NCBI GenBank assembly: GCA_002347965.1
Contig: DDYN01000030.1
Span: 1-10,194, forward strand
Length of the DNA stretch: 10,194 nucleotides
Source: UBA2233 sp002347965 [NCBI: Nitrospirae bacterium UBA2233]
GTDB taxonomy: Bacteria; UBA2233
Direction: 5' to 3'
The first letter of the stretch is position 1. Each line of letters starts with the position of its first letter. The translations under genes and the position numbers were made by a program. Of this stretch, positions 1-6,090 are shown in pieces. The notes beneath the pieces are model-generated. The model was not told where the DNA came from. It did not search any database and saw only the letters and a list, made by a program, of their open reading frames with translations.

Positions 1-918
1 TTCGCGGACGAAGAGGACGCTGTGATCTTAGAGTTGGGAATTCAGCATGAGCAGCAGCACCAGGAACTCTTGTTGACCGACATCCTTCACATTTTTTCCA
101 AAAACCCCCTCGCCCTTGTATATAAGGAGGCTTGCCTGCCGCGAGCCAACGAGCCGTCGGTTCTTTCGATGCTCCCCTTCGAGGGCGGCGTTCGTCGCGT
201 GGGGTATGCACGTAAGGGGTTTGCCTTTGATAATGAGCAGCCTTGCCACGAGGTGCTTCTTGCCCCTTACAGGCTTGCGAATCGGCTGGTGAGTGCGGGT
301 GAGTATCTGGACTTTATGGAGGATGGAGCCTACGACGACCCGCTCTTATGGCTCTCGGACGGCTGGGACTGGCTCAAGAAAACGGGGGTGCGGGCGCCTT
401 TATACTGGGCACGCCTTCCTGAGGGCGGTTATGAGGTCATGACGCTGCATGGAAGGGTTCAGTTGGATCTTCATCGGCCCGTTTGCCATGTGAGCTACTA
501 CGAGGCCGACGCTTTCGCTAGGTGGATGGGTAAGCGTTTGCCGACGGAGTTTGAGTGGGAAGTGGCGGCGGCCGAGCTCCATCCATCGGGCCATTTCATG
601 GAAGAAGGGGTTTACGTCCCTTTCGCCTCTGCCGTCTCGAAGGAGGAGCTTGGCCAGGCCTTCGGGGATTGTTGGGAATGGACCTCGAGCCCTTATGTTC
701 CCTACCCCCGCTTTCGTCCGTTCTCTGGAGCGGCTGGCGAGTACAACGGCAAGTTTATGGTGAACCAGCTTGTCCTGAAAGGGGGTTCTCTGGTGACGCC
801 AAAGGACCATATCAGGGCGAGCTATCGCAACTTTTTCCCGGCGGAAACGTGCTGGCAGTTCTCGGGGATCCGCCTGGCGGATGAGGGTGCTGCATCTCAG
901 GTTGAAGTCAGCCCCTAA
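1..918 (+). CDS. egtB: EgtB, ergothioneine biosynthesis sulfoxide synthase (5' end missing)
   Basis: This is a non-heme iron enzyme that joins hercynine to a thiol donor (gamma-glutamylcysteine or cysteine, depending on subtype) using O2. The reading frame is open from base 1, so the gene enters from the left. A GTG at 22 lies inside the conserved DinB-like domain and is not the real start. Visible residues 16-22 read HEQQHQE, the HxxxHxE iron-ligand motif of EgtB; the third histidine ligand should lie upstream. The FGE-sulfatase/lectin-like domain follows, with RLPTEFEWE, CWEWTSSPY and a late EYNGKFM...LKGGS...YRNFF...WQFSGIRLA series typical of EgtB. 305 residues are visible. From memory, full-length EgtB is about 420 residues, so roughly 110-130 are missing. 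The stop is 18 bp before egtD, which supports the assignment. The thiol donor cannot be decided here; no egtA, egtC or egtE is in the window. Confidence 0.93.
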   Translation, partial: FADEEDAVILELGIQHEQQHQELLLTDILHIFSKNPLALVYKEACLPRANEPSVLSMLPFEGGVRRVGYARKGFAFDNEQPCHEVLLAPYRLANRLVSAGEYLDFMEDGAYDDPLLWLSDGWDWLKKTGVRAPLYWARLPEGGYEVMTLHGRVQLDLHRPVCHVSYYEADAFARWMGKRLPTEFEWEVAAAELHPSGHFMEEGVYVPFASAVSKEELGQAFGDCWEWTSSPYVPYPRFRPFSGAAGEYNGKFMVNQLVLKGGSLVTPKDHIRASYRNFFPAETCWQFSGIRLADEGAASQVEVSP

Positions 919-922
919 AAGC

Positions 923-929
923 AAGGAGG
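923..929 (+). promoter_or_regulatory. Ribosome binding site fixing the GTG start of egtD
   Basis: AAGGAGG lies 7 bases ahead of the GTG at 937 and is a near-perfect Shine-Dalgarno match. It decides in favour of the GTG, since no ATG is available near the conserved N-terminus. It sits in the 18-bp gap after the egtB stop. Confidence 0.8.
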
Positions 930-936
930 TTGTATC

Positions 937-1896
937 GTGCCGGAGAGGTTGAAGTCTGTCCGCTTCCACGAGGTTGCATCCACCGGAGCGCCCTTCAAAG
1001 AGGACGTAGTTCGCGGTCTTTTGGCCTCCCCAAAATCGATATCCTGCAAGTGGCTATACGATGAAGAAGGCTCTCGGCTGTTTGAAGAAATTTGCAAGCT
1101 GCCCGAGTACTACCTGACCAGGACCGAAAACGAGCTTCTTTGGTCTATCGGGAAGGAAAGAAGCCCCCTGGCCGGAACGATCATCGAGTACGGGAGCGGT
1201 CACAGCGAAAAAGTGCGGGCCCTCTTGGAAGGCGTTCAGGCCTACGTTGCCATCGATATCGCAAGTGTCGCCATGGAAAGGGCAGCGCTTGCGCTTTCCC
1301 AAGATTACCCGGACCTAAAGGTCCTTGCGCTTGTGGCCGATATCACCAAGCCCCTGCCCCTGCCTTCTTTGTTGAACTCCTTCCCAAAGCCATGGGTAGC
1401 CTTTTATGCGGGCTCGAGCATAGGCAACTTTTCAAACGAGCAGGCACGCTTTTTATTGGGTCTGATAAGAGAGAATCTTGGTCCAGGCGATGGGCTCTTG
1501 ATAGGAATCGACCTCCAAAAGCCTATCTCGATCCTAGAGCGGGCCTACGATGACGCGAAAGGCTTGACGGCTCGTTTCAACAAAAACCTACTCAATCGTA
1601 TCGCTAAGGCTTTTGGGATTGATATTTCCCTCGAAAGCTTCAAGCACGTGGCCCGTTACAACGCGACGGAAGGTCGCATGGAGCTGTTCCTTGAATGCCT
1701 CGAGGATCAAACCTGGAAGCTTGGCCCTGGTGTTTTGGTCAGTCTTCAAAAAGGGGAAATGATCCATACGGAAAATTCCTACAAATATACCCTTCGGGGT
1801 TTTAGGGCACTGCTTGAAAGCTCGGGGTTCCGCCCTCAAAAGACATGGACCGACTCCAAAGAGCTCTTTGCCGTGCTCTATGCCGAAGTCTGCTGA
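937..1896 (+). CDS. egtD: EgtD, L-histidine N-alpha-methyltransferase
   Basis: EgtD uses three S-adenosylmethionine molecules to trimethylate the alpha-amino group of histidine, giving hercynine, the substrate of EgtB. The 319-residue product matches the family's usual length (about 320). Visible landmarks are KWLYDEEGSRLFEEI (38-52), the LPEYYLTRTE segment (55-64), the SAM-binding loop EYGSG (84-88), VAIDIA (104-109), FYAGSSIGNF (156-165, with the substrate-binding Asn at 164), AYDDAKGLTARFNKN (203-217) and HTENSYKY (277-284). From memory of the mycobacterial enzyme, the Asn, the Tyr of AYDD and the Glu of the last motif contact histidine; all are present. GTG is chosen as start because of the strong RBS at 923-929. 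egtB-egtD adjacency is common outside actinobacteria. The position matching the mycobacterial substrate-pocket Met appears to be Leu250 (by-eye alignment). Confidence 0.95.
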   Translation: MPERLKSVRFHEVASTGAPFKEDVVRGLLASPKSISCKWLYDEEGSRLFEEICKLPEYYLTRTENELLWSIGKERSPLAGTIIEYGSGHSEKVRALLEGVQAYVAIDIASVAMERAALALSQDYPDLKVLALVADITKPLPLPSLLNSFPKPWVAFYAGSSIGNFSNEQARFLLGLIRENLGPGDGLLIGIDLQKPISILERAYDDAKGLTARFNKNLLNRIAKAFGIDISLESFKHVARYNATEGRMELFLECLEDQTWKLGPGVLVSLQKGEMIHTENSYKYTLRGFRALLESSGFRPQKTWTDSKELFAVLYAEVC

Positions 1897-1916
1897 AGTC
1901 TCAAACGGGAAAATCA

Positions 1917-2918
1917 GTGGGCGCTAGGCGGCTAGGGATAAGCCCGTTTACGGCTGGCCTTTTCCTTGCCGTGATCGTGGCGAGCGTCTTCCCTTGCGAA
2001 GGGAAAGGGGTAGACGCGATGAACGCCCTTGTTTTCTGGGGGATCGTTCTTCTGTTTTTCTTGCACGGCGCGGTGCTCTCGAGAGAGACGGCGTTAAGAG
2101 GGTTGTTGCACTGGCGCTTGCACCTCCTCGTGCTCTTCTGTACGTTCGGGCTTTTTCCGCTGTTTGGCCTTTCGCTGCGTCCCTTGGCAACTCGCATGCT
2201 TACCCCCGAACTTTACGCCGGGGTGCTGTTTCTTTGCGTCCTCCCTTCGACGGTTCAATCTTCGATCGCGTTTACTGCCATCGCAAAAGGAAACGTCTCC
2301 GCGGCGGTATGTAGCGCGACGCTCTCGAACCTCTTGGGCATCTTCTTGACGCCTCTTCTTTTTGGCGCCTTTGGGGTCTTGTTGTCCACGCAGGGGAGCA
2401 TTGGGGTCTCGCTTTCTTCTGTGGGCACGATCATCGAGCAATTGCTTGTGCCCTTTATCGTCGGCCAAGCGCTTCATGACAAGCTGTGGGGCTGGATAGC
2501 CCGGCACAAGCGCATCGTCGATGCCGTAGATCAGGGAGTGATCCTGCTGATTGTCTACGCAGCCTTCAGCGATGCCGTTGCAGAAGGGTTATGGTCGCGT
2601 ACGCCTCCAGCCGCGCTTCTTGGTGTCTTGCTCGTCTCTGTCGTGCTTTTGGCGCTGGCCGTCGGAATTACCGGCGGTGTTTCCAAAAAACTCGGATTTT
2701 GTACGGCCGACAGAGTTGCCGTCGTGTTTTGCGGCTCCAAAAAAAGCCTGGCAAGCGGTCTACCCATGGCGCAAGCCTTGTTTGGAGGGCAAACCGCGAG
2801 CGTAGGGGCCGTTGTTTTGCCTTTGATGGTCTACCACCAGCTACAGCTTTTTGTTTGTGCCGTGCTGGCCGAGCGGTACCGAGCGAGGCAGGGCGCAGGC
2901 CCGCCGGTTCCTTCTTGA
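1917..2918 (+). CDS. SBF-like (bile acid:sodium symporter superfamily, YfeH-type) membrane transporter
   Basis: This is a hydrophobic protein of 333 residues (from the GTG) with about ten predicted membrane segments, the architecture of the SBF_like/BASS superfamily. Strong family landmarks are LPSTVQSSIAFT (109-120) followed by GNVSAAVCSATLSNLLG, then FCGSKKSLASG (271-281), and YHQLQL (306-311) near the C-terminus. Members are presumed sodium-coupled carriers of organic anions, but the substrate of the YfeH branch is not established to my knowledge. An in-frame ATG at 1845 would add 24 residues and overlap egtD by 52 bp. That extension is Arg-rich, does not look like the family N-terminus and has no RBS, whereas the GTG begins 20 bp after the egtD stop and just before the first helix. 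The RBS of the GTG is itself weak (ACGGGA nearby), so translational coupling to egtD is plausible. Context suggests co-expression with egtBD; a role in moving ergothioneine or a precursor is only a hypothesis. Confidence 0.85.
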   Translation: MGARRLGISPFTAGLFLAVIVASVFPCEGKGVDAMNALVFWGIVLLFFLHGAVLSRETALRGLLHWRLHLLVLFCTFGLFPLFGLSLRPLATRMLTPELYAGVLFLCVLPSTVQSSIAFTAIAKGNVSAAVCSATLSNLLGIFLTPLLFGAFGVLLSTQGSIGVSLSSVGTIIEQLLVPFIVGQALHDKLWGWIARHKRIVDAVDQGVILLIVYAAFSDAVAEGLWSRTPPAALLGVLLVSVVLLALAVGITGGVSKKLGFCTADRVAVVFCGSKKSLASGLPMAQALFGGQTASVGAVVLPLMVYHQLQLFVCAVLAERYRARQGAGPPVPS

Positions 2919-3014
2919 GGGGGCCTTCTTCGAGAAGCGAATAAACCGAGGCTGGAATGGGTCTCGGCAGGGATGGTATAGTAAAGGATACGTCTGGCCA
3001 CAAGGGGTTAATGC
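2919..3014 (+). promoter_or_regulatory. Intergenic region with candidate promoter for nadK operon
   Basis: This is the only sizeable gap in the window. TGGTATAGT at 2974-2982 is a good extended -10 element (TG-N-TATAGT, consensus TATAAT), 32 bp before the nadK ATG. No good -35 is present at 17 bp spacing (GGAATG at 2954-2959), which extended -10 promoters can tolerate. A dyad, CCGAG (2946-2950) and CTCGG (2963-2967) separated by 12 bases, surrounds the -35 position and might be an operator or chance. A 5-bp inverted repeat, CTTCT/AGAAG (2925-2937), follows the transporter stop but has no T-run, so it is not a convincing terminator. Confidence 0.4.
3002..3007 (+). promoter_or_regulatory. Ribosome binding site of nadK
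   Basis: AAGGGG lies 7 bases upstream of the ATG at 3015. A second ATG at 3011 is in another frame and too close to this RBS, so 3015 is preferred. Confidence 0.55.
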
Positions 3015-3908
3015 ATGCCGTCGTCGCCCCCGCAAACGCTTGGAATCGTCCTGAAGCCCGCTTCGGAATCAGCCCGGGTTGCACTGGAAAAGGTGCTCGG
3101 GTGGCTGGCAGGGCGCTCGGGAGAGTTTAAGCTAGAACGTGTTCTTGTGCATGAGTCTGGCCTGTCAAAAGGGGCGCTTTTGCCCGTAGGGGAGGCGTGC
3201 GACGACGGGGGGCTTGCCGAAACCGACCTCGTTCTCGTCCTGGGCGGCGATGGGACGCTGCTTTGGACCGTTCGAATGCTCGAGGATTACGAAGTCCCTA
3301 TTTTGGGCGTGAACGTGGGTAACCTAGGGTTTTTAACCGAAGTCCCGCTCGAGGGTTTTCCAGAGGCCCTCACAAAAGCGCTCAACGGTGAGGTCAAGCT
3401 CGAGTACAGGTCTATGCTCGCATGCTTCCTGACGCGGGAGAACGCTTCCCAGTCGCTCGGGATCGCGCTCAACGACGTTGTCGTTGCAAGAGGGCCGTCG
3501 GGTAGGCTTATCACGCTTAGCGTGCTTGCGGAAAACACGTTCATCAACCGCTACCGGGCGGACGGGCTCATCTTGGCTACCTCAACCGGCTCGACGGCCT
3601 ACAACCTGGCCGCGGGAGGGCCGATTTTGGCACCTGGCGTAGAGGCTACGATCCTGACGCCCATTTGCCCTCATACGCTGAGCAACCGGACGCTCGTGAT
3701 CCCTTCGGACACGACGCTCACGGTTCGACTTGAGGAGGGTACCGAGGAGCAAGGCGAGGTTTGCGTCATCGTGGACGGTCGAAAGGCGGCATCGTTTACC
3801 GGCAAGGACGAGTTGGTTGTTCGAAAGTCTAGGCACCGGATGTGCTTGGTCAAGAATCAGACGCTCGATTACTTTCGCATCGTGCGTACCAAGCTGAAGT
3901 GGGGCTAG
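3015..3908 (+). CDS. nadK: NAD kinase
   Basis: NAD kinase phosphorylates NAD+ to NADP+ in the cytosol, the only route to NADP in most bacteria. The 297-residue length fits the family. The diagnostic GGDGTLL motif is at 77-83 (Asp79 is the expected catalytic residue), followed by GVNVGNLGFLTE (98-109), ALND (151-154, NAD-binding), RADGLILATSTGSTAY (181-196) and TPICPHTLSNRTLVIP (215-230). These run in the expected order of an N-terminal Rossmann-like half and a C-terminal beta-rich half. The ATG at 3015 has an RBS at 3002-3007. The gene ends 8 bp before recN. nadK-recN adjacency is widespread in bacteria, which supports both calls. It is probably the first gene of the downstream operon, given the candidate promoter in the 96-bp gap ahead. 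Confidence 0.96.
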   Translation: MPSSPPQTLGIVLKPASESARVALEKVLGWLAGRSGEFKLERVLVHESGLSKGALLPVGEACDDGGLAETDLVLVLGGDGTLLWTVRMLEDYEVPILGVNVGNLGFLTEVPLEGFPEALTKALNGEVKLEYRSMLACFLTRENASQSLGIALNDVVVARGPSGRLITLSVLAENTFINRYRADGLILATSTGSTAYNLAAGGPILAPGVEATILTPICPHTLSNRTLVIPSDTTLTVRLEEGTEEQGEVCVIVDGRKAASFTGKDELVVRKSRHRMCLVKNQTLDYFRIVRTKLKWG

Positions 3909-3916
3909 CTTAAGCC

Positions 3917-5620
3917 ATGGCTTGGGTCGAAACCCTAAAGGTACGAAACTTTGCGACATTCAAGGAGGCTCTCGTCCCGTTTCGAAAGGGGCTGAATGTC
4001 ATCACGGGAGAGAGCGGGTCTGGAAAGACGCTCCTTGTCCGTGCCTTTGGTATGCTCCTCGGAGAAAAGGACGACCCGGAGGTGATCAGGGAGGGGGCAG
4101 CCGACCTTACGGTCGAAGCGTTGGTTTCGCTCGAGGATGCCCCTTTGGAGGTCGGAGAAACCCTACGAACGCTCGGGCTCCAAGGAGAGGAATCCGTAAG
4201 CCTCGGGAAGGCGATTCAGCGTTCGAACAAGGCCAGGAGCCATGTATCGGGCTCGGCGGTGGCAAGGCGTGTCCTATTCAGCCTTGCACGCGAGATGATC
4301 GAACTTGTCGGACAGGGGGAAGGGGGTCGTTTTCGTGACACCCGCTTTCAGCACCAGCTTTTGGACGACCTTCTTTGCGTGGATTCTCAAAGGGGGGCGT
4401 ATCGGTCAAGGCGTGCCCGAGCGATCGAGGCGCTTCAGGCCGTTGACGCGCTACTTGTACGAAAGCGAGCGCTGGAAGGGCAGAGGGGTGCCCACGAGGC
4501 GTTGCTTGCCGAGATTGCCCGAATCGCGCCAAAGCCTAAGGAAGAGGCTGTGCTCGCGGAACGACGTCAGTTTCTTAGGCACGCCAAGGAGGTCCAAGAC
4601 GCCCTATCTTTGGCCAAAGACCTGCTTTATGACGCCAAAGAAAGCGTGATCGCCAAGCTAGAGCATGCAAGACGATGCCTTGACCCTGTGTCCCGCTTCC
4701 TTCCGGAGGCCTGCGATTGGAGTGAAAGGCTCCAAAAGGATGCCTTGGATGTCGAGGACGTGGCGCTTTCCATCTCGAAGGGCATAAAAGGAGAGCTCCG
4801 GCCGGAAGAGCTTGACGAGGTCGAGCTTCGGCTCGTCGAGCTCCACACGCTCAAGCGCCGGTTTGGCAAAGAAATCGAGGCGTTGCTCGAAGAAGCAGAG
4901 CGCTTCAAGGGTCTAGAGGGCGACCTCGAGGGTTTGGCGTTCGAGCTAAAAAAGGCCAAAGAGCGCCTTGAGGTCGAGCAAGCCAGCCTTCTAGACGCGG
5001 CCAGGGCGCTGACCAAGGCAAGGCAAGAGGCCGTGGGGTCGTTCGAGAAGGGTCTCAAGGCTATCGCGAGCGATTTGGGGCTCGAAGCGTTGAGCTTACG
5101 CGTCGCATTCGAAGCGGCGGCATCAGAGCAGCCTGGAACTCTCCAGGAGAGTTTTCCGCCCCAAGGGTTAGAGCGCCTATCGCTCAAGGTTTCATTCAAC
5201 CGGGGGGATTCCCTAAGGCCGATCGAACGGGTTGCCTCTGGCGGCGAGCTCTCCAGGGTCGTTCTTTCGCTTTATGCGCTTTCCCTTCAAAGGCGCAACC
5301 TTCCCGTGCTGGTCTTGGACGAGATCGATTCGGGCATTTCTGGGGCTGGGGCCGTGGCCCTAGGAAAGCTTTTAAGGTCTCTTGCCCCGTCTTGTCAGGT
5401 GATCGCGACTACCCATAACCCGCTCGTAGCCTCGTTCGCCGACCATCACCTCGTCGTTCGAAAAAAAGAGGCCAAGGGGGAGACGTTGAGCGAAGTGAAG
5501 CCCGTCGAGGAGAAAGAAAGACAAAGGGAGCTAGAAAGGATGCTTGTAGGGAGTAATATTTCCAAACATGCGTTGTTGGTCGCGGGGGATCTGCTCGGTG
5601 GAAACACTGACGTCCGATAG
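3917..5620 (+). CDS. recN: RecN, DNA double-strand-break repair SMC-like ATPase (divergent)
   Basis: RecN is a cytosolic SMC-type ATPase that acts early in recombinational repair of double-strand breaks. The 567-residue length is normal. The N-terminal head contains VRNFATFKEALVPF and Walker A GESGSGKT (31-38; the usual RecN form is GETGAGKS), then LVGQGEGG (130-137) around the expected Q-loop. The middle (about 160-400) is charged and Leu/Glu/Lys/Arg-rich, as expected for coiled coils. The C-terminal head has the ABC signature SGGELS (441-446), Walker B VLVLDEID (464-471) and the switch histidine in ATTHNP (497-502), followed by FADHHLVV, a RecN hallmark. THNPL replaces the common THLPQ. The ATG is 8 bp after the nadK stop and has no clear RBS, so translational coupling is likely. 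The C-terminal end overlaps the next gene. The motif differences mark a diverged RecN rather than another SMC family. Confidence 0.92.
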   Translation: MAWVETLKVRNFATFKEALVPFRKGLNVITGESGSGKTLLVRAFGMLLGEKDDPEVIREGAADLTVEALVSLEDAPLEVGETLRTLGLQGEESVSLGKAIQRSNKARSHVSGSAVARRVLFSLAREMIELVGQGEGGRFRDTRFQHQLLDDLLCVDSQRGAYRSRRARAIEALQAVDALLVRKRALEGQRGAHEALLAEIARIAPKPKEEAVLAERRQFLRHAKEVQDALSLAKDLLYDAKESVIAKLEHARRCLDPVSRFLPEACDWSERLQKDALDVEDVALSISKGIKGELRPEELDEVELRLVELHTLKRRFGKEIEALLEEAERFKGLEGDLEGLAFELKKAKERLEVEQASLLDAARALTKARQEAVGSFEKGLKAIASDLGLEALSLRVAFEAAASEQPGTLQESFPPQGLERLSLKVSFNRGDSLRPIERVASGGELSRVVLSLYALSLQRRNLPVLVLDEIDSGISGAGAVALGKLLRSLAPSCQVIATTHNPLVASFADHHLVVRKKEAKGETLSEVKPVEEKERQRELERMLVGSNISKHALLVAGDLLGGNTDVR

Positions 5621-6086
5621 CGTCGTACCGGCTTCAAGCGAAGACTTGTTGCGCCTTGAGGCTTTTTTAAGCCCTTTTTTCCAGAGGGGAGAGCTTCTTT
5701 TTATCCCCAGGGAAAAGCTGAAGAAGAACATCCGCCGCTTTTTGCTAGCCCGGCAGCCTTCCGGAGCAATCCTCGGGTCGCTTGGGCTGTTCGAATGGGG
5801 AAAGGATCTTGTCGAGGTGCGGGCCTTTGCCGTGGATGCAAAGGTGAGGGGCATGGGGATAGGGTCTATGTTGCTAGAAAGCGCCCTTTCCCGTGCAAGG
5901 CTTGACGGGAAGCAGAAAGTGTTTGCGCTAACTTACAAAATCGCGTTCTTCACGGCGAGGGGGTTCTGCGAAGTTCCAAAGGAAAGTCTTCCTCATAAAA
6001 TTTGGGGGGATTGCGTGCTCTGCCTCAATCGGGAGAATTGCAAGGAGAAGTCTGTAATTTTTAGCCTGAAGGCACAAGAGGATTAG
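5598..6086 (+). CDS. argA: Short-form N-acetylglutamate synthase (GNAT acetyltransferase)
   Basis: This GNAT-fold enzyme probably transfers acetyl from acetyl-CoA to glutamate, the first step of arginine synthesis. From the GTG it has 162 residues. [15 protein letters not shown] is the usual GNAT strand 1/helix 1. [17 protein letters not shown] (73-89) holds the acetyl-CoA pyrophosphate-binding loop (R84-x-x-G87-x-G89). [16 protein letters not shown] (108-123) is followed by [18 protein letters not shown] (131-148), with Cys at 139, 142 and 148. That tail (LPxKxWxxCxxCxxxxxC) is what I recall from stand-alone short NAGS proteins rather than generic GNATs, and argJ close by agrees. The long-form amino-acid-kinase domain is absent, so feedback control would differ from classical ArgA. 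GTG 5598 has GGGGGA 8 bases upstream and overlaps recN by 23 bp. An in-frame ATG at 5568 would add ten residues with no obvious RBS. The substrate is inferred. Confidence 0.75.
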   Translation: METLTSDSVVPASSEDLLRLEAFLSPFFQRGELLFIPREKLKKNIRRFLLARQPSGAILGSLGLFEWGKDLVEVRAFAVDAKVRGMGIGSMLLESALSRARLDGKQKVFALTYKIAFFTARGFCEVPKESLPHKIWGDCVLCLNRENCKEKSVIFSLKAQED

Positions 6087-6090
6087 GAGT

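Noticed and set aside
400-969. A 189-codon open frame on the minus strand opposite egtB
   Set aside because: It is fully antisense to a clear EgtB domain, has no recognisable motif or RBS, and reads as a low-complexity Arg/Leu-rich product expected from codon bias.
2925-2937. Inverted repeat CTTCT-TCG-AGAAG after the transporter stop as a terminator
   Set aside because: The stem is only 5 bp with weak pairing and is followed by CGAATAAA, not a T-run; not enough to call a terminator.
4627-5199. A 190-codon minus-strand open frame opposite recN, very Ser/Arg-rich
   Set aside because: The Ser-rich product is the antisense shadow of the Glu/Leu/Lys-rich coiled-coil region of RecN.
6085-6089. 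AGGAG directly before the secA ATG as its RBS
   Set aside because: It leaves only one base before the start, too close for normal initiation; AGAGGA at 6077-6082 has better spacing.
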